Of a stretch of 21,190 nucleotides of DNA, positions 1 to 6,527 are shown in pieces; positions within the stretch are counted from its first letter, which is position 1, and each line of letters starts with the position of its first letter. The DNA is taken from NCBI GenBank assembly GCA_964434165.1, contig CAYSUS010000116.1, forward strand, positions 1 to 21,190, written 5' to 3'. The DNA comes from CAYSUS01 sp964434165 (lineage in GTDB: Bacteria > Planctomycetota > Planctomycetia > Pirellulales > Thermoguttaceae). The notes below the pieces were generated by a model, which searched no databases, had not been told where the DNA came from, and saw only the letters and a program-made list of their open reading frames with translations. Made by a program: the position numbers and the translations under genes.

Positions 1-55
1 GCAGGGGCAGGGGGGGTGGGGGCAGGAGCCTTGCGGGAGGCCAAGAAAACAAAAA

Positions 56-170
56 GAGGCACGGCCGAGGCGATCTGTCGGGTGCAGATCGCGGCTCGGT
101 CGTGCCTCGACTTGCGGGTCACTTGGCCCGCCCGGCAAGGTCCGCCGCACCGGGTGTGCGGCGTCGTTTA
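56..170. repeat. Three-hairpin intergenic repeat, copy 1
   Basis: The unit holds three consecutive hairpins. Hairpin 1 (56-108) pairs 56-69 with 95-108 (13 of 14 Watson-Crick plus one G-U) and then 70-77 with 85-92 perfectly, around a 7-nt loop. Hairpin 2 (111-139) pairs GCGGGTC with GGCCCGC. Hairpin 3 (143-163) is an 8-bp perfect stem, CGCCGCAC/GTGCGGCG, with a 5-nt loop. A diverged copy in the same orientation lies at 1117-1231. This copy begins about 13 nt past the stop codon of the minus-strand response regulator, so it may also end or stabilise that transcript. Mobility is not shown by the sequence. Confidence 0.75.
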
Positions 171-182
171 AGAGAATGTAGC

Positions 183-980
183 TTACGATTCCGGGCAGTC
201 TCCCGGCCGCGGACGATTTTTTTCGGATTCGTCGCTACCCGGTTCGCACCAGTCGATCGCCGATTCGAGCTTGCGTCGCAACTGGGCGATCCGCTTGGAC
301 TTGAAGGCCCGCTTCGTCTCCTCCAGCACGGCGACGGCCTCGCGGCAGAGCGATTCCATCGACTTCAGACGGGCCCGGGCGAGCAGCTCGCTCTGCTGCG
401 CGTCGGAGCAGTCGCTGGTCGCGGCGTCGATCACCGCGCACAGGTCGCGTATCGAATCGTACACCTGCTGCATCGCCCCGGCGAGGAAGTGCCGAACCGG
501 CTCCACGGTCCCGTCTTCCGGCCAGACGCGGAGAAGCGGCTCGGAGGGCCGCAGCTCCTCGTGCCACTGGAGCAGGTTCGCGCGGGTCCGGTGCACCGTG
601 CGGCACGCGCTGGCCCGATGCCAGATACGGGCCACGCTATCGATCAACTCCTGGGGCGAAAACGGCTTGACGAGATACGCGACCACCGGGAGTTGGACCG
701 CGCGCAGGGCCGTCTCGAGCGTCGGGCGCCCGCTGATGAGGATCACGGGCAGGCCTGGATGGTCCCGCTGAACGTTCTGAACGAGCTGGAGGTCGTCGTT
801 GCCGGGCAGATGCACGTCGGAGATCAGCAGCCGGTATTCCCGGGACGCCAGCGCTCGGTGGGCGGCCGCACAATCGGGCGCCATGTCGCAGGGGAAGCCC
901 GCCTCGCACAGCAGAGCCGCGGTCGCCTCGCGGAGCGTGTCGTCGTCATCGACCAGGAGAAGGCGAGGGGAATCGTTCAT
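183..980 (-). CDS. Response regulator with receiver domain and unrecognised C-terminal region
   Basis: This 265-residue protein begins with a CheY-like receiver domain (about residues 5-120). The acidic cluster D11-D14, the phosphoacceptor D55 in LLISDVHLPG, S83 and the conserved K105 before PF are all present, so it should be phosphorylated by a histidine kinase. No kinase is encoded in the window. The remaining 145 residues are largely helical and charged, and I recognise no DNA-binding, GGDEF, EAL or AAA+ output domain in them. The ATG at 980 is preferred because it puts the first receiver strand at the usual distance from the N-terminus. An in-frame ATG at 995 is also possible, and neither has a clear Shine-Dalgarno sequence. 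The gene is bracketed by two copies of a structured repeat. Confidence 0.85.
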   Translation of the reverse strand: MNDSPRLLLVDDDDTLREATAALLCEAGFPCDMAPDCAAAHRALASREYRLLISDVHLPGNDDLQLVQNVQRDHPGLPVILISGRPTLETALRAVQLPVVAYLVKPFSPQELIDSVARIWHRASACRTVHRTRANLLQWHEELRPSEPLLRVWPEDGTVEPVRHFLAGAMQQVYDSIRDLCAVIDAATSDCSDAQQSELLARARLKSMESLCREAVAVLEETKRAFKSKRIAQLRRKLESAIDWCEPGSDESEKNRPRPGDCPES

Positions 981-1116
981 AGCGGTCGCGGTCATCTTTG
1001 TTGCGAGAAATGCTTGACAAAACTGCAAATCGGTCGCGACTGGAGCTGCTTTGCACCAGAAATGACCCGATGCCCGTTTTTTGTCAGGTCGCGTTGGTAT
1101 TGTCACCAAACGAAGC

Positions 1117-1231
1117 GAGGCACGGCCATCGCGGGGCGGGCGGTCCACCACGCGACGGTCGTGCCTCGGCTTGCGGGCCCGTTGCCCGCCCGACAAGGTC
1201 CTCCGCACCGGGAGTGCGAAGTCTCTTTACG
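1117..1231. repeat. Three-hairpin intergenic repeat, copy 2
   Basis: This is a second copy of the repeat at 56-170, in the same orientation and with the same order of hairpins. GAGGCACGGCC (1117-1127) pairs with GGTCGTGCCTC (1157-1167), GCGGGC (1173-1178) pairs with GCCCGC (1184-1189), and CGCAC (1204-1208) pairs with GTGCG (1214-1218). The inner stem of hairpin 1 is TCGCG (1129-1133) with CGCGA (1151-1155). That sequence differs from copy 1 but the pairing is kept. Confidence 0.75.
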
Positions 1232-1478
1232 TTTTTATGTCATTCTTGAATGCTTTGCCACCCAGTCCGCGCGTCCGGGCCTGTTCGGCCGGGATTCGCT
1301 CAAAAGGCCGCCTCCTTCGCCCTGCGCGAGCGCCTCCTTGCGGAGGGCACGTTTCCACCACATCGGGGAAGCTCCGCCGCGTTCGACCTGTACGCAAGAG
1401 CCTGGTGTGCCGGATGCTGCGGCGGAGGCGAGCAGGGCCGCTCGGCCCCGCAAAGGCCACGCGGGGGGCGCGATCGAT

Positions 1479-1509
1479 GCCCGAGGCCCGCGCCGAGTCA
1501 ACCTCGGGC
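1479..1509 (-). terminator. Possible transcription terminator hairpin after the yqgE-like gene
   Basis: GCCCGAGG (1479-1486) and CCTCGGGC (1502-1509) form a perfect 8-bp stem with a 15-nt loop. On the minus strand it starts about 12 nt after the yqgE-like stop codon. No U-tract follows, so intrinsic termination is uncertain and the stem may only protect the 3' end. Confidence 0.35.
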
Positions 1510-1521
1510 CGCCGTGGGTGG

Positions 1522-2079
1522 TCAGTTCATCGAGGGATCGTCCGGCAGGTGCTTGGGCCGGACCACGTCCATGATCAAGGACTTGCCGATCTGCCGGGTA
1601 ACCCGCTGCCAAAGGTCGTGGTCCTGGCAGAAGACCAGGTCGAGGGTCGCCGGCGCCGTGAGCCACGCGCCCTCGCGGAGCTCGCCTTCGAGCTGGCCGC
1701 CGGCCCAGCCGGAGTGGCCCACGAACACCCGCATCCGCTCCTGCGGCTGGCTGATGAGGGCTTCGAGCTTGTCCTTCTCGGCGCAGAAGTAAATACCCTC
1801 GCAGACTTCCGAGTCCGCCAGGCTCTCGCGGGTGTGGATGGCCATCAGAGGGCCGGGCACGGGGCCGCCCAGGTGGACCCTCTGATCGTTGGGGCAAGGC
1901 AGATCGCTGACCGACTCCCAGAGGTCCGGCAGCGACTTGTCGGCCGGGCGATTGAGCACCACGCCCAAGGCGCCGTCCTCGTCGTGACGCACCATCAGCA
2001 CGACCGTGCCCACGAAGTTCGGGTCGCGGAGGTGGGAGGAGGCCACCAGGAAATGGCCTTGCAGGGAGTCCATGTCCAT
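1522..2079 (-). CDS. YqgE/AlgH family protein (UPF0301)
   Basis: The 185-residue product matches the YqgE/AlgH family in length and in its motif order. The N-terminal segment MDSLQGHFLVASSHLRDPNF corresponds to the usual 'G..L.A.P.l.d..F..tVv.l..H' region. It is followed by GALGVVLNRP, a GGPV segment, and the late FVGHSGWAGGQLEGEL block typical of the family. The family is widespread and its biochemical role is unsettled; the name AlgH comes from a regulatory phenotype in Pseudomonas. The ATG at 2079 has GGAG about 10 nt upstream. A second ATG two codons later (2073) is equally possible. The reading frame stays open upstream, but that part lacks family similarity. The gene is divergent from the acetyltransferase at 2348. 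Confidence 0.93.
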   Translation of the reverse strand: MDMDSLQGHFLVASSHLRDPNFVGTVVLMVRHDEDGALGVVLNRPADKSLPDLWESVSDLPCPNDQRVHLGGPVPGPLMAIHTRESLADSEVCEGIYFCAEKDKLEALISQPQERMRVFVGHSGWAGGQLEGELREGAWLTAPATLDLVFCQDHDLWQRVTRQIGKSLIMDVVRPKHLPDDPSMN

Positions 2080-2163
2080 CGAGTCTCTACTCCAGTCGGA
2101 TCGGACCCGGCTCCTTGGGCATCCGCGCGCCGCGGCGGGAAACGCGCGCGGTCCGCCGTCGTG

Positions 2164-2198
2164 GGGCTGGGCCAGCCCGAACCCGCCGGGCCCCGGCG
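2164..2198. promoter_or_regulatory. Two adjacent GC palindromes in a divergent intergenic region
   Basis: GGGCTGG-G-CCAGCCC (2164-2178) and CGCCGG-GCC-CCGGCG (2184-2198) are both perfect inverted repeats, 5 nt apart. They lie between the divergently transcribed yqgE-like gene and the acetyltransferase operon. Placement suggests operators or a leader hairpin, but short GC palindromes are common in DNA of this composition. Confidence 0.25.
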
Positions 2199-2306
2199 CT
2201 GTCGCACAACCACGGCACGCCCCCGCCCCCACGCATGATACCCCGTTCCCAAGCGTGCAACAAATCCCTCCGCGGCGCGACACGGGACGGCAGCAGCCGC
2301 CGACCC

Positions 2307-2334
2307 TTGCAAAACCCTGCCAACGGGGTACGAT
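2307..2334 (+). promoter_or_regulatory. Candidate sigma-70-like promoter for the acetyltransferase-RtcA operon
   Basis: TTGCAA (2307-2312), a 16-bp spacer and TACGAT (2329-2334) match the -35 and -10 consensus at four of six positions each. Transcription would start near 2341. That leaves a leader of only about 7 nt to the ATG at 2348, or about 30 nt to the ATG at 2372. Confidence 0.35.
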
Positions 2335-2347
2335 TCAAGTTGGTTTG

Positions 2348-2881
2348 ATGCATGGGGCCCACCGCCAGCCCATGGACGCAATGCCCGAACCTGCCTTGGA
2401 AGACACGATCGAATATGCGATCCGAAGGGCCACCAATGCCGACATCGCGGCCGTGCGGCAGGTGATCTTCACGGCCCTTGAGGAATACGGCCTTTGTCCC
2501 GACCCCGCCGGCACGGACGCCGACCTGGCGGACCTGGAGAACTGCTACTTCGCCCGGGGCGGCGATTTCGAAGTCGTCGAGCTGCCCGATGGCAGGATTG
2601 TCGGAAGCGCGGGTTTGATGCGTCTGTCGGACCAGCGGGCCGAGCTCCGGAAGATGTACCTGGCCAAGGAGTATCGCGGCCGCGGCATCGGGCGGACGCT
2701 CCTTGGCCGCATGCTCGCCGCCGCGCGGCGCCTGGGATACCGGGAGATCGTGCTGCAGACCAATACGGTGTTGATTGAGGCGGTGCAGCTTTACCGCAGT
2801 GCGGGGTTCACGCCGGTCGAGATCGAGCGGATGTCGCCCCGTTGCGATCACGCGTATCTGCTGCGCCTGGATGGAGCATGA
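2348..2881 (+). CDS. GNAT family N-acetyltransferase
   Basis: The 177-residue protein has a single GNAT fold. The acetyl-CoA binding motif A is clear in MYLAKEYRGRGIGRTLL (R/Q-x-x-G-x-G/A type). It is followed by the helix and strand EIVLQTNTVL and by the YRSAGFTPVE segment, which is the usual motif B region. The acceptor substrate cannot be told from the sequence. Three in-frame ATGs (2348, 2372, 2381) precede the conserved IRRATNADIAAV strand. None has a good Shine-Dalgarno, so the start is uncertain by up to 11 codons. The stop overlaps the next gene's ATG (ATGA), which indicates translational coupling with a second, unrelated-looking GNAT gene. Confidence 0.9.
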   Translation: MHGAHRQPMDAMPEPALEDTIEYAIRRATNADIAAVRQVIFTALEEYGLCPDPAGTDADLADLENCYFARGGDFEVVELPDGRIVGSAGLMRLSDQRAELRKMYLAKEYRGRGIGRTLLGRMLAAARRLGYREIVLQTNTVLIEAVQLYRSAGFTPVEIERMSPRCDHAYLLRLDGA

Positions 2882-3435
2882 TCCGCCCCACGCTCCTGAC
2901 CGAGCGACTCATGTTGCGCCCCTTTGCGATTGCGGACGCGGTCGAGGTGCAGCGACTTGCCGGAGATCGCGACATAGCCTCGACCACGCTGCGAATTCCT
3001 CATCCCTATCCCAAGGGGGAGGCCGAGGCCTGGATCGCCAGCCACGCCCGCGACTTCCAGGAGAAGAAGAACCTGCAACTGGCGATCCTCCTCGCTGAGG
3101 GAGCGCCGTTGATCGGCGCGATCGGCCTGGGGATCACGGAAGAGGCCCGCCGGGGCGAAATCGGTTACTGGATCGGCAAGGCCTACTGGGGCAAGGGGTA
3201 TGGCACCGAAGCGGCACAGGAAATGCTTCGGTACGGGTTCGAGGTCCTGGGCCTGAACCGCATTGTGGCCCATCACTTGGCCCGCAATCCGGCCTCGGGA
3301 CGCGTGTTGGAGAAACTGGGCATGCAGCGCGAGGGCTACCTTCGCCAGCACGCCCAGAAGTGGGGACGCTTCGAGGACGTGGTGATCTATGGAGTGCTTC
3401 GCGAGGAATACCGCGCCCGGCAGCCGGGCGCTTGA
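2878..3435 (+). CDS. RimJ/RimL-type GNAT acetyltransferase
   Basis: This 185-residue protein belongs to the ribosomal-protein-acetyltransferase-like branch of GNAT enzymes. It opens with LLTERLMLRPFAIADA, the typical 'T.RL.LRp....D' start. It continues with EIGYWIGKAYWGKGYGTEA, which contains the acetyl-CoA pyrophosphate loop GKGYG. It ends with the VLEKLGMQREGYLRQ segment. Members acetylate N-terminal or other amino groups of proteins or small molecules; the target here is unknown. The start is fixed by the 4-base ATGA overlap with the upstream acetyltransferase and by the family start. The 3' end overlaps the next gene by 47 bases. Confidence 0.92.
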   Translation: MIRPTLLTERLMLRPFAIADAVEVQRLAGDRDIASTTLRIPHPYPKGEAEAWIASHARDFQEKKNLQLAILLAEGAPLIGAIGLGITEEARRGEIGYWIGKAYWGKGYGTEAAQEMLRYGFEVLGLNRIVAHHLARNPASGRVLEKLGMQREGYLRQHAQKWGRFEDVVIYGVLREEYRARQPGA

Positions 3436-4330
3436 CAGGCGGGGCGTGACGTGCGTCGAGGTGGCCGTGATCGGGGTGGTCGTGGTCGTGCTGCTGCTGG
3501 CGGCGGTGGCGTGGATCCATCGCGCGCGGCTCTCCGCCCGCGACCGCACGTGCACGAACCATCTCCGTCAGCTCGGGGTGGGGCTGCGGGACTACGCGAC
3601 CGCCCATGCCGATCGCTTCCCGCCCGGCACGATCGGTGACCCCGACCTGGCGCCCAAGCGCCGATGGAGCTGGTACCTGGCCGTTTGGCCCTACGTGATG
3701 CCACAGACCGTGCTCCGCGTCGATCGAGCCGGCCCCTGGGACGGCCCCGGGCAGCGCCCCGTGCGGGTCGCTCGCTCGGCGAGCGACTCGCCGGAGGACG
3801 AGGAGGTCGTGGCGCTGACCCTGTCGCGTTGTCCGGGCAACCCGCTCTACGACGATCCGGAGCGTCAGGACGCCAATTCGTACCTGGGGATGGCGGGCAT
3901 CGGGCGCGACGCCCCCCTACTGCCTGCGGACCGTGCCGACGCCGGCATCTGGGGCTACGACCGCCAGACGTCTTTCGACGAGATCAAGGACGGGCGCGGC
4001 GCCACGTTCCTGCTGGTGGAGACCGGGCTGGATAACGGACCGTGGATGGCCGGCGGGCCGCCGACCGTGCGCGGGATCGAGGTGGACGAGAAGCCGTACG
4101 TGGGCCCCGGGCGCCAGTTCGGCGGCCTCCACCCGGGCGTCTGCAACGTGCTGTACGCCGACGGCGCGGTCAAGCCGATCGCCTACGAGGTCGATCCCGA
4201 GGTGTTCGCCACTCAGGCGGCCATCGCCGACGCCCAGGCGAAGATCGAGTCGCACGAGACAGCTAGGGCTGTCCGGGACGCGGCGCGCGCCGAAGACGCG
4301 GAAGGCACGCTGGACGCGAAAGCTCCATGA
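3389..4330 (+). CDS. DUF1559-like protein with pseudopilin N-terminus and H-X9-DG motif
   Basis: The 313-residue protein has the layout of the planctomycete DUF1559 family. It has a prepilin-like leader ending RRG, then VTCVE with the E+5 glutamate, and one hydrophobic helix (about residues 24-43). Next comes the NHLRQLGVGLRDYATAHADR block and a central variable region. The hallmark H-X9-DG is at H248 to D258-G259. Such proteins are thought to be processed and assembled like type II/IV pseudopilins, but their role is not established. The ATG at 3389 lies inside the preceding gene. The alternative GTG at 3446 would remove the charged leader, so the ATG is preferred. The C-terminal 50 residues are Ala-, Glu- and Asp-rich. 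The stop overlaps the start of the cyclase gene. Confidence 0.85.
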   Translation: MECFARNTAPGSRALDRRGVTCVEVAVIGVVVVVLLLAAVAWIHRARLSARDRTCTNHLRQLGVGLRDYATAHADRFPPGTIGDPDLAPKRRWSWYLAVWPYVMPQTVLRVDRAGPWDGPGQRPVRVARSASDSPEDEEVVALTLSRCPGNPLYDDPERQDANSYLGMAGIGRDAPLLPADRADAGIWGYDRQTSFDEIKDGRGATFLLVETGLDNGPWMAGGPPTVRGIEVDEKPYVGPGRQFGGLHPGVCNVLYADGAVKPIAYEVDPEVFATQAAIADAQAKIESHETARAVRDAARAEDAEGTLDAKAP

Positions 4331-5343
4331 GCATCCTCATCGACGGATCGCTGGGCGAGGGGGGCGGCCAGATCCTTCGCACGTCGCTGGGGCTCTCCCT
4401 GGCGACCGGCGAGCCGCTGCTGATCGAGAACATCCGTGCCAACCGCAAGCAGCCGGGCCTGCGCCCCCAGCACCTCACCGCGGTGAAGGCCGCTGCCGAG
4501 GTGGGAAGTGCCGAAGTGAAGGGCGCGGCCGTGGGCGCCCGCTGGCTTTCGTTCACGCCCGGCCGGGTGCAGCCCGGGGAGTACCACTTCGACATCGGCA
4601 CGGCCGGGAGCACCACGCTCGTGCTTCAGACCGTGCTGCCGCCGTTGATGATCGCCTCGGCGCCGTCGTGCTTGGTGATCGAAGGCGGGACGCACAACCC
4701 CATGGCCCCGCCGGTCGATTTCCTCCAGCGGGTGTTCCTGCCGCTGGTGGCGAGGATGGGGCCGGAGGTCGAGTTGAGCCTCGTGCGTCACGGGTTCTAT
4801 CCGGCCGGCGGGGGACGGATCGCAGCGCGGATCGCGCCGGCGCAGGCCATGCGGCGCCTGGAGCTCGTCGAGCGCGGACGCGTCGTGAGCCGCCGCATCC
4901 GTGCCGTGGTGGCCAACCTGCCCGAGCACATCGGCCGGCGCGAGGCCGACACGGCCCGCCGCAAGCTGGGCTGGGAGGCCAAGTGCATCTCCATCGAGTC
5001 CGTCGACTCCCACAGCCCGGGCAACTACGTGACGCTGCTGGCGGAGTGCGAGCACGCGACCGAGCTGTTCACGGGCTTCGGCGAGATCCGCGTACCGGCC
5101 GAGAAGGTCGCCGCCCGAGCGGCCATAAAAGCGCGGAAGTGGCTCGACGCCGGCGTGCCGGTGGGCGAGCACCTGGCCGATCAGCTTCTCATTCCCCTGG
5201 CCCTGGCCGGCGGCGGGCGGTATCGCACCCTCGAGCCCACGCTGCACACGCGTACGAACGTCGAGGTCATCCGCCGGTTTCTCGACGTGGAGATCGCCGC
5301 GGAGGAAGCCGAGCCGGGCGTGTGGGAAGTGCGCGTGGGATGA
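4327..5343 (+). CDS. rtcA: RNA 3'-terminal phosphate cyclase
   Basis: RtcA converts an RNA 3'-phosphate to a 2',3'-cyclic phosphate through an enzyme-AMP intermediate. The 338-residue length is normal for the family. Recognisable blocks are EGGGQILRTSLGLSLATG near the N-terminus, THNPMAPPVDFLQ (about 122-134), GFYPAGGG (156-163) and AKCISIESVDSHSPGN (218-233). Near the C-terminus GEHLADQLLIPLALAGGG is followed by LHTRTNVEVI. There H307 is at the position expected for the adenylated histidine (H309 in E. coli RtcA). The ATGA overlap makes it the last gene of a four-gene operon. No RtcB ligase and no RtcR regulator is visible in the window, unlike the enterobacterial rtcBA arrangement. Confidence 0.96.
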   Translation: MSILIDGSLGEGGGQILRTSLGLSLATGEPLLIENIRANRKQPGLRPQHLTAVKAAAEVGSAEVKGAAVGARWLSFTPGRVQPGEYHFDIGTAGSTTLVLQTVLPPLMIASAPSCLVIEGGTHNPMAPPVDFLQRVFLPLVARMGPEVELSLVRHGFYPAGGGRIAARIAPAQAMRRLELVERGRVVSRRIRAVVANLPEHIGRREADTARRKLGWEAKCISIESVDSHSPGNYVTLLAECEHATELFTGFGEIRVPAEKVAARAAIKARKWLDAGVPVGEHLADQLLIPLALAGGGRYRTLEPTLHTRTNVEVIRRFLDVEIAAEEAEPGVWEVRVG

Positions 5344-5363
5344 CTTCACTCGTTCCCAGGCCG

Positions 5364-6527
5364 TCAGCGCTCCTCCAGCCGGTCCTTGTAGAACCGCACC
5401 AGCTCGGCCAGGTTGCAGCGGACGTAGGGCTCGTCGCAGGCGAGCGTGTGCTTGCCCGCGTCGGCGCACCACATGTCGAGGCTCTCGGGCACGAAGACCG
5501 CGTCGTGGAGATTCGAGCTCATGGCCACGGGCCGCTTGATGATCTCCATCATCACGCGCGCGTCGATCCTGCCGTAGTGTTTCTGGAGCCGCTGACTGAG
5601 GTGCCTGGCCCGGTCCTCGGCCGAGATCAACACCGTGTCCTCGGGCACGAAGGGGAGCATCTCGTGCTGCTCGCCGGGACGGAGGACCGTCAGCTCCTCG
5701 GGGGTGGCCCGCACAGCCGCCATGTTCTTCGCTTTGTCGCTGAAGACGTAGTAGTACTCGCAGGTCCTCGGCGAGGTGCGGAGGATCTCCAGGGCCTTGT
5801 CCACGGTGCTAGCCCGCTCCATGATGTCGCGCAACAGGAGGCTCATGGGCATGCCGTCCCAGTCGCCCTCGCCGCGCCCGCCCATCTCGCCCACGGCCAG
5901 GCCTTTCTCGTTCATGGCCGTGACCGTGCCGATGAACCCGGCGTAGCCGAGGCTGATCCAGTCGTAGTGCGCGTCGGGCATGAAGACCTGGACCGCCGCG
6001 GCGCCCTGGAGGTTGATGTCGCGCATGTAGTCGAGCACGCGCGCGTGATAGACGCGGCCGTCGGCCGAGGCCTTGCCGCGCACGGCCACGCCGCTGCAGT
6101 GGAACCGCTCCGGAAACAGGTTGGCAAGGCGCCCGTCGCGCTTGGAGAGTCCGGCCGCGCGGGCCGCGGCGTCGATCTCCGCGAAGAACCGCGGAGGGAT
6201 GTGGGGCGCGGTGCGGCGATGGATCTCCTCCATGCGGTCGAGGAACCAGCGGTCGCCGTGGATCGTGTCGATCCCGCCCACCAGGTACAGCGCGCGGGCC
6301 GTAAGCACTCTGGCCTTGTCTTCAAGGAGCGTGCCGTGGGCGGCGCCCATCTGGGCGGGCGTGCCGTGGACGAGAAGGACCGTCTTGCCCTCCAGCCGGC
6401 AGAGCAGCCCGTGCCCGGCCGGGTCGCGGGCGACGATCTCGGGCCGCGGAGCGTCGGCGGCGGTGATCGTCCGTGCTGCCAGTGCGAGGAGCAGGCCCAG
6501 GGCCACGGCGCGGCTGCGCGCGGTCAT
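5364..6527 (-). CDS. Exported C45-type (acyltransferase/acylhydrolase) Ntn hydrolase
   Basis: The 387-residue protein has an N-terminal signal peptide (hydrophobic residues about 7-23). Its core resembles the C45 / acyl-CoA:6-aminopenicillanate acyltransferase-like Ntn hydrolases. In that family autoproteolysis exposes a catalytic cysteine. The candidate is C144 in RFHCSGVAV, followed by the GRVYHARVLDY strand that usually shapes the active site. Later FIGTVTAMNEKGLAVGEMGG matches the 'G..G.NekGl' block. The substrate is unknown: peptide, amide or ester bonds are all possible for the family. It is the last gene of the minus-strand operon. Its ATG overlaps the stop of the hydrolase gene upstream by 4 bases, so the two products are probably made together and both act outside the cytoplasm. 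Confidence 0.82.
   Translation of the reverse strand: MTARSRAVALGLLLALAARTITAADAPRPEIVARDPAGHGLLCRLEGKTVLLVHGTPAQMGAAHGTLLEDKARVLTARALYLVGGIDTIHGDRWFLDRMEEIHRRTAPHIPPRFFAEIDAAARAAGLSKRDGRLANLFPERFHCSGVAVRGKASADGRVYHARVLDYMRDINLQGAAAVQVFMPDAHYDWISLGYAGFIGTVTAMNEKGLAVGEMGGRGEGDWDGMPMSLLLRDIMERASTVDKALEILRTSPRTCEYYYVFSDKAKNMAAVRATPEELTVLRPGEQHEMLPFVPEDTVLISAEDRARHLSQRLQKHYGRIDARVMMEIIKRPVAMSSNLHDAVFVPESLDMWCADAGKHTLACDEPYVRCNLAELVRFYKDRLEER

Larger units (their letters stand above)
981..1521. other. Non-coding stretch between yqgE-like gene and response regulator
   Basis: No convincing gene is seen in these 541 bases. They hold repeat copy 2 (1117-1231), a short CCTCC/GGAGG hairpin near 1333-1346, the palindrome GGGCCG-CT-CGGCCC at 1435-1448, and a terminator-like stem at 1479-1509. 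The small minus-strand open frame between 1227 and 1460 has arginine- and proline-rich, low-complexity composition and no recognisable motif, so it was not called. Confidence 0.6.

Noticed and set aside
1227..1460. Small minus-strand frame (77 codons)
   Set aside because: No motif, biased composition and overlap with repeat copy 2; not enough to call a gene.
102..1574. Long plus-strand open frame of 490 codons
   Set aside because: It runs antisense across the response regulator and the repeats. Its composition is Arg/Pro/Gly-rich and has no recognisable domain; it is a by-product of high GC content.
3446..4330. Alternative GTG start for the DUF1559-like gene
   Set aside because: It would delete the charged leader before the hydrophobic helix that defines the pseudopilin-like N-terminus.
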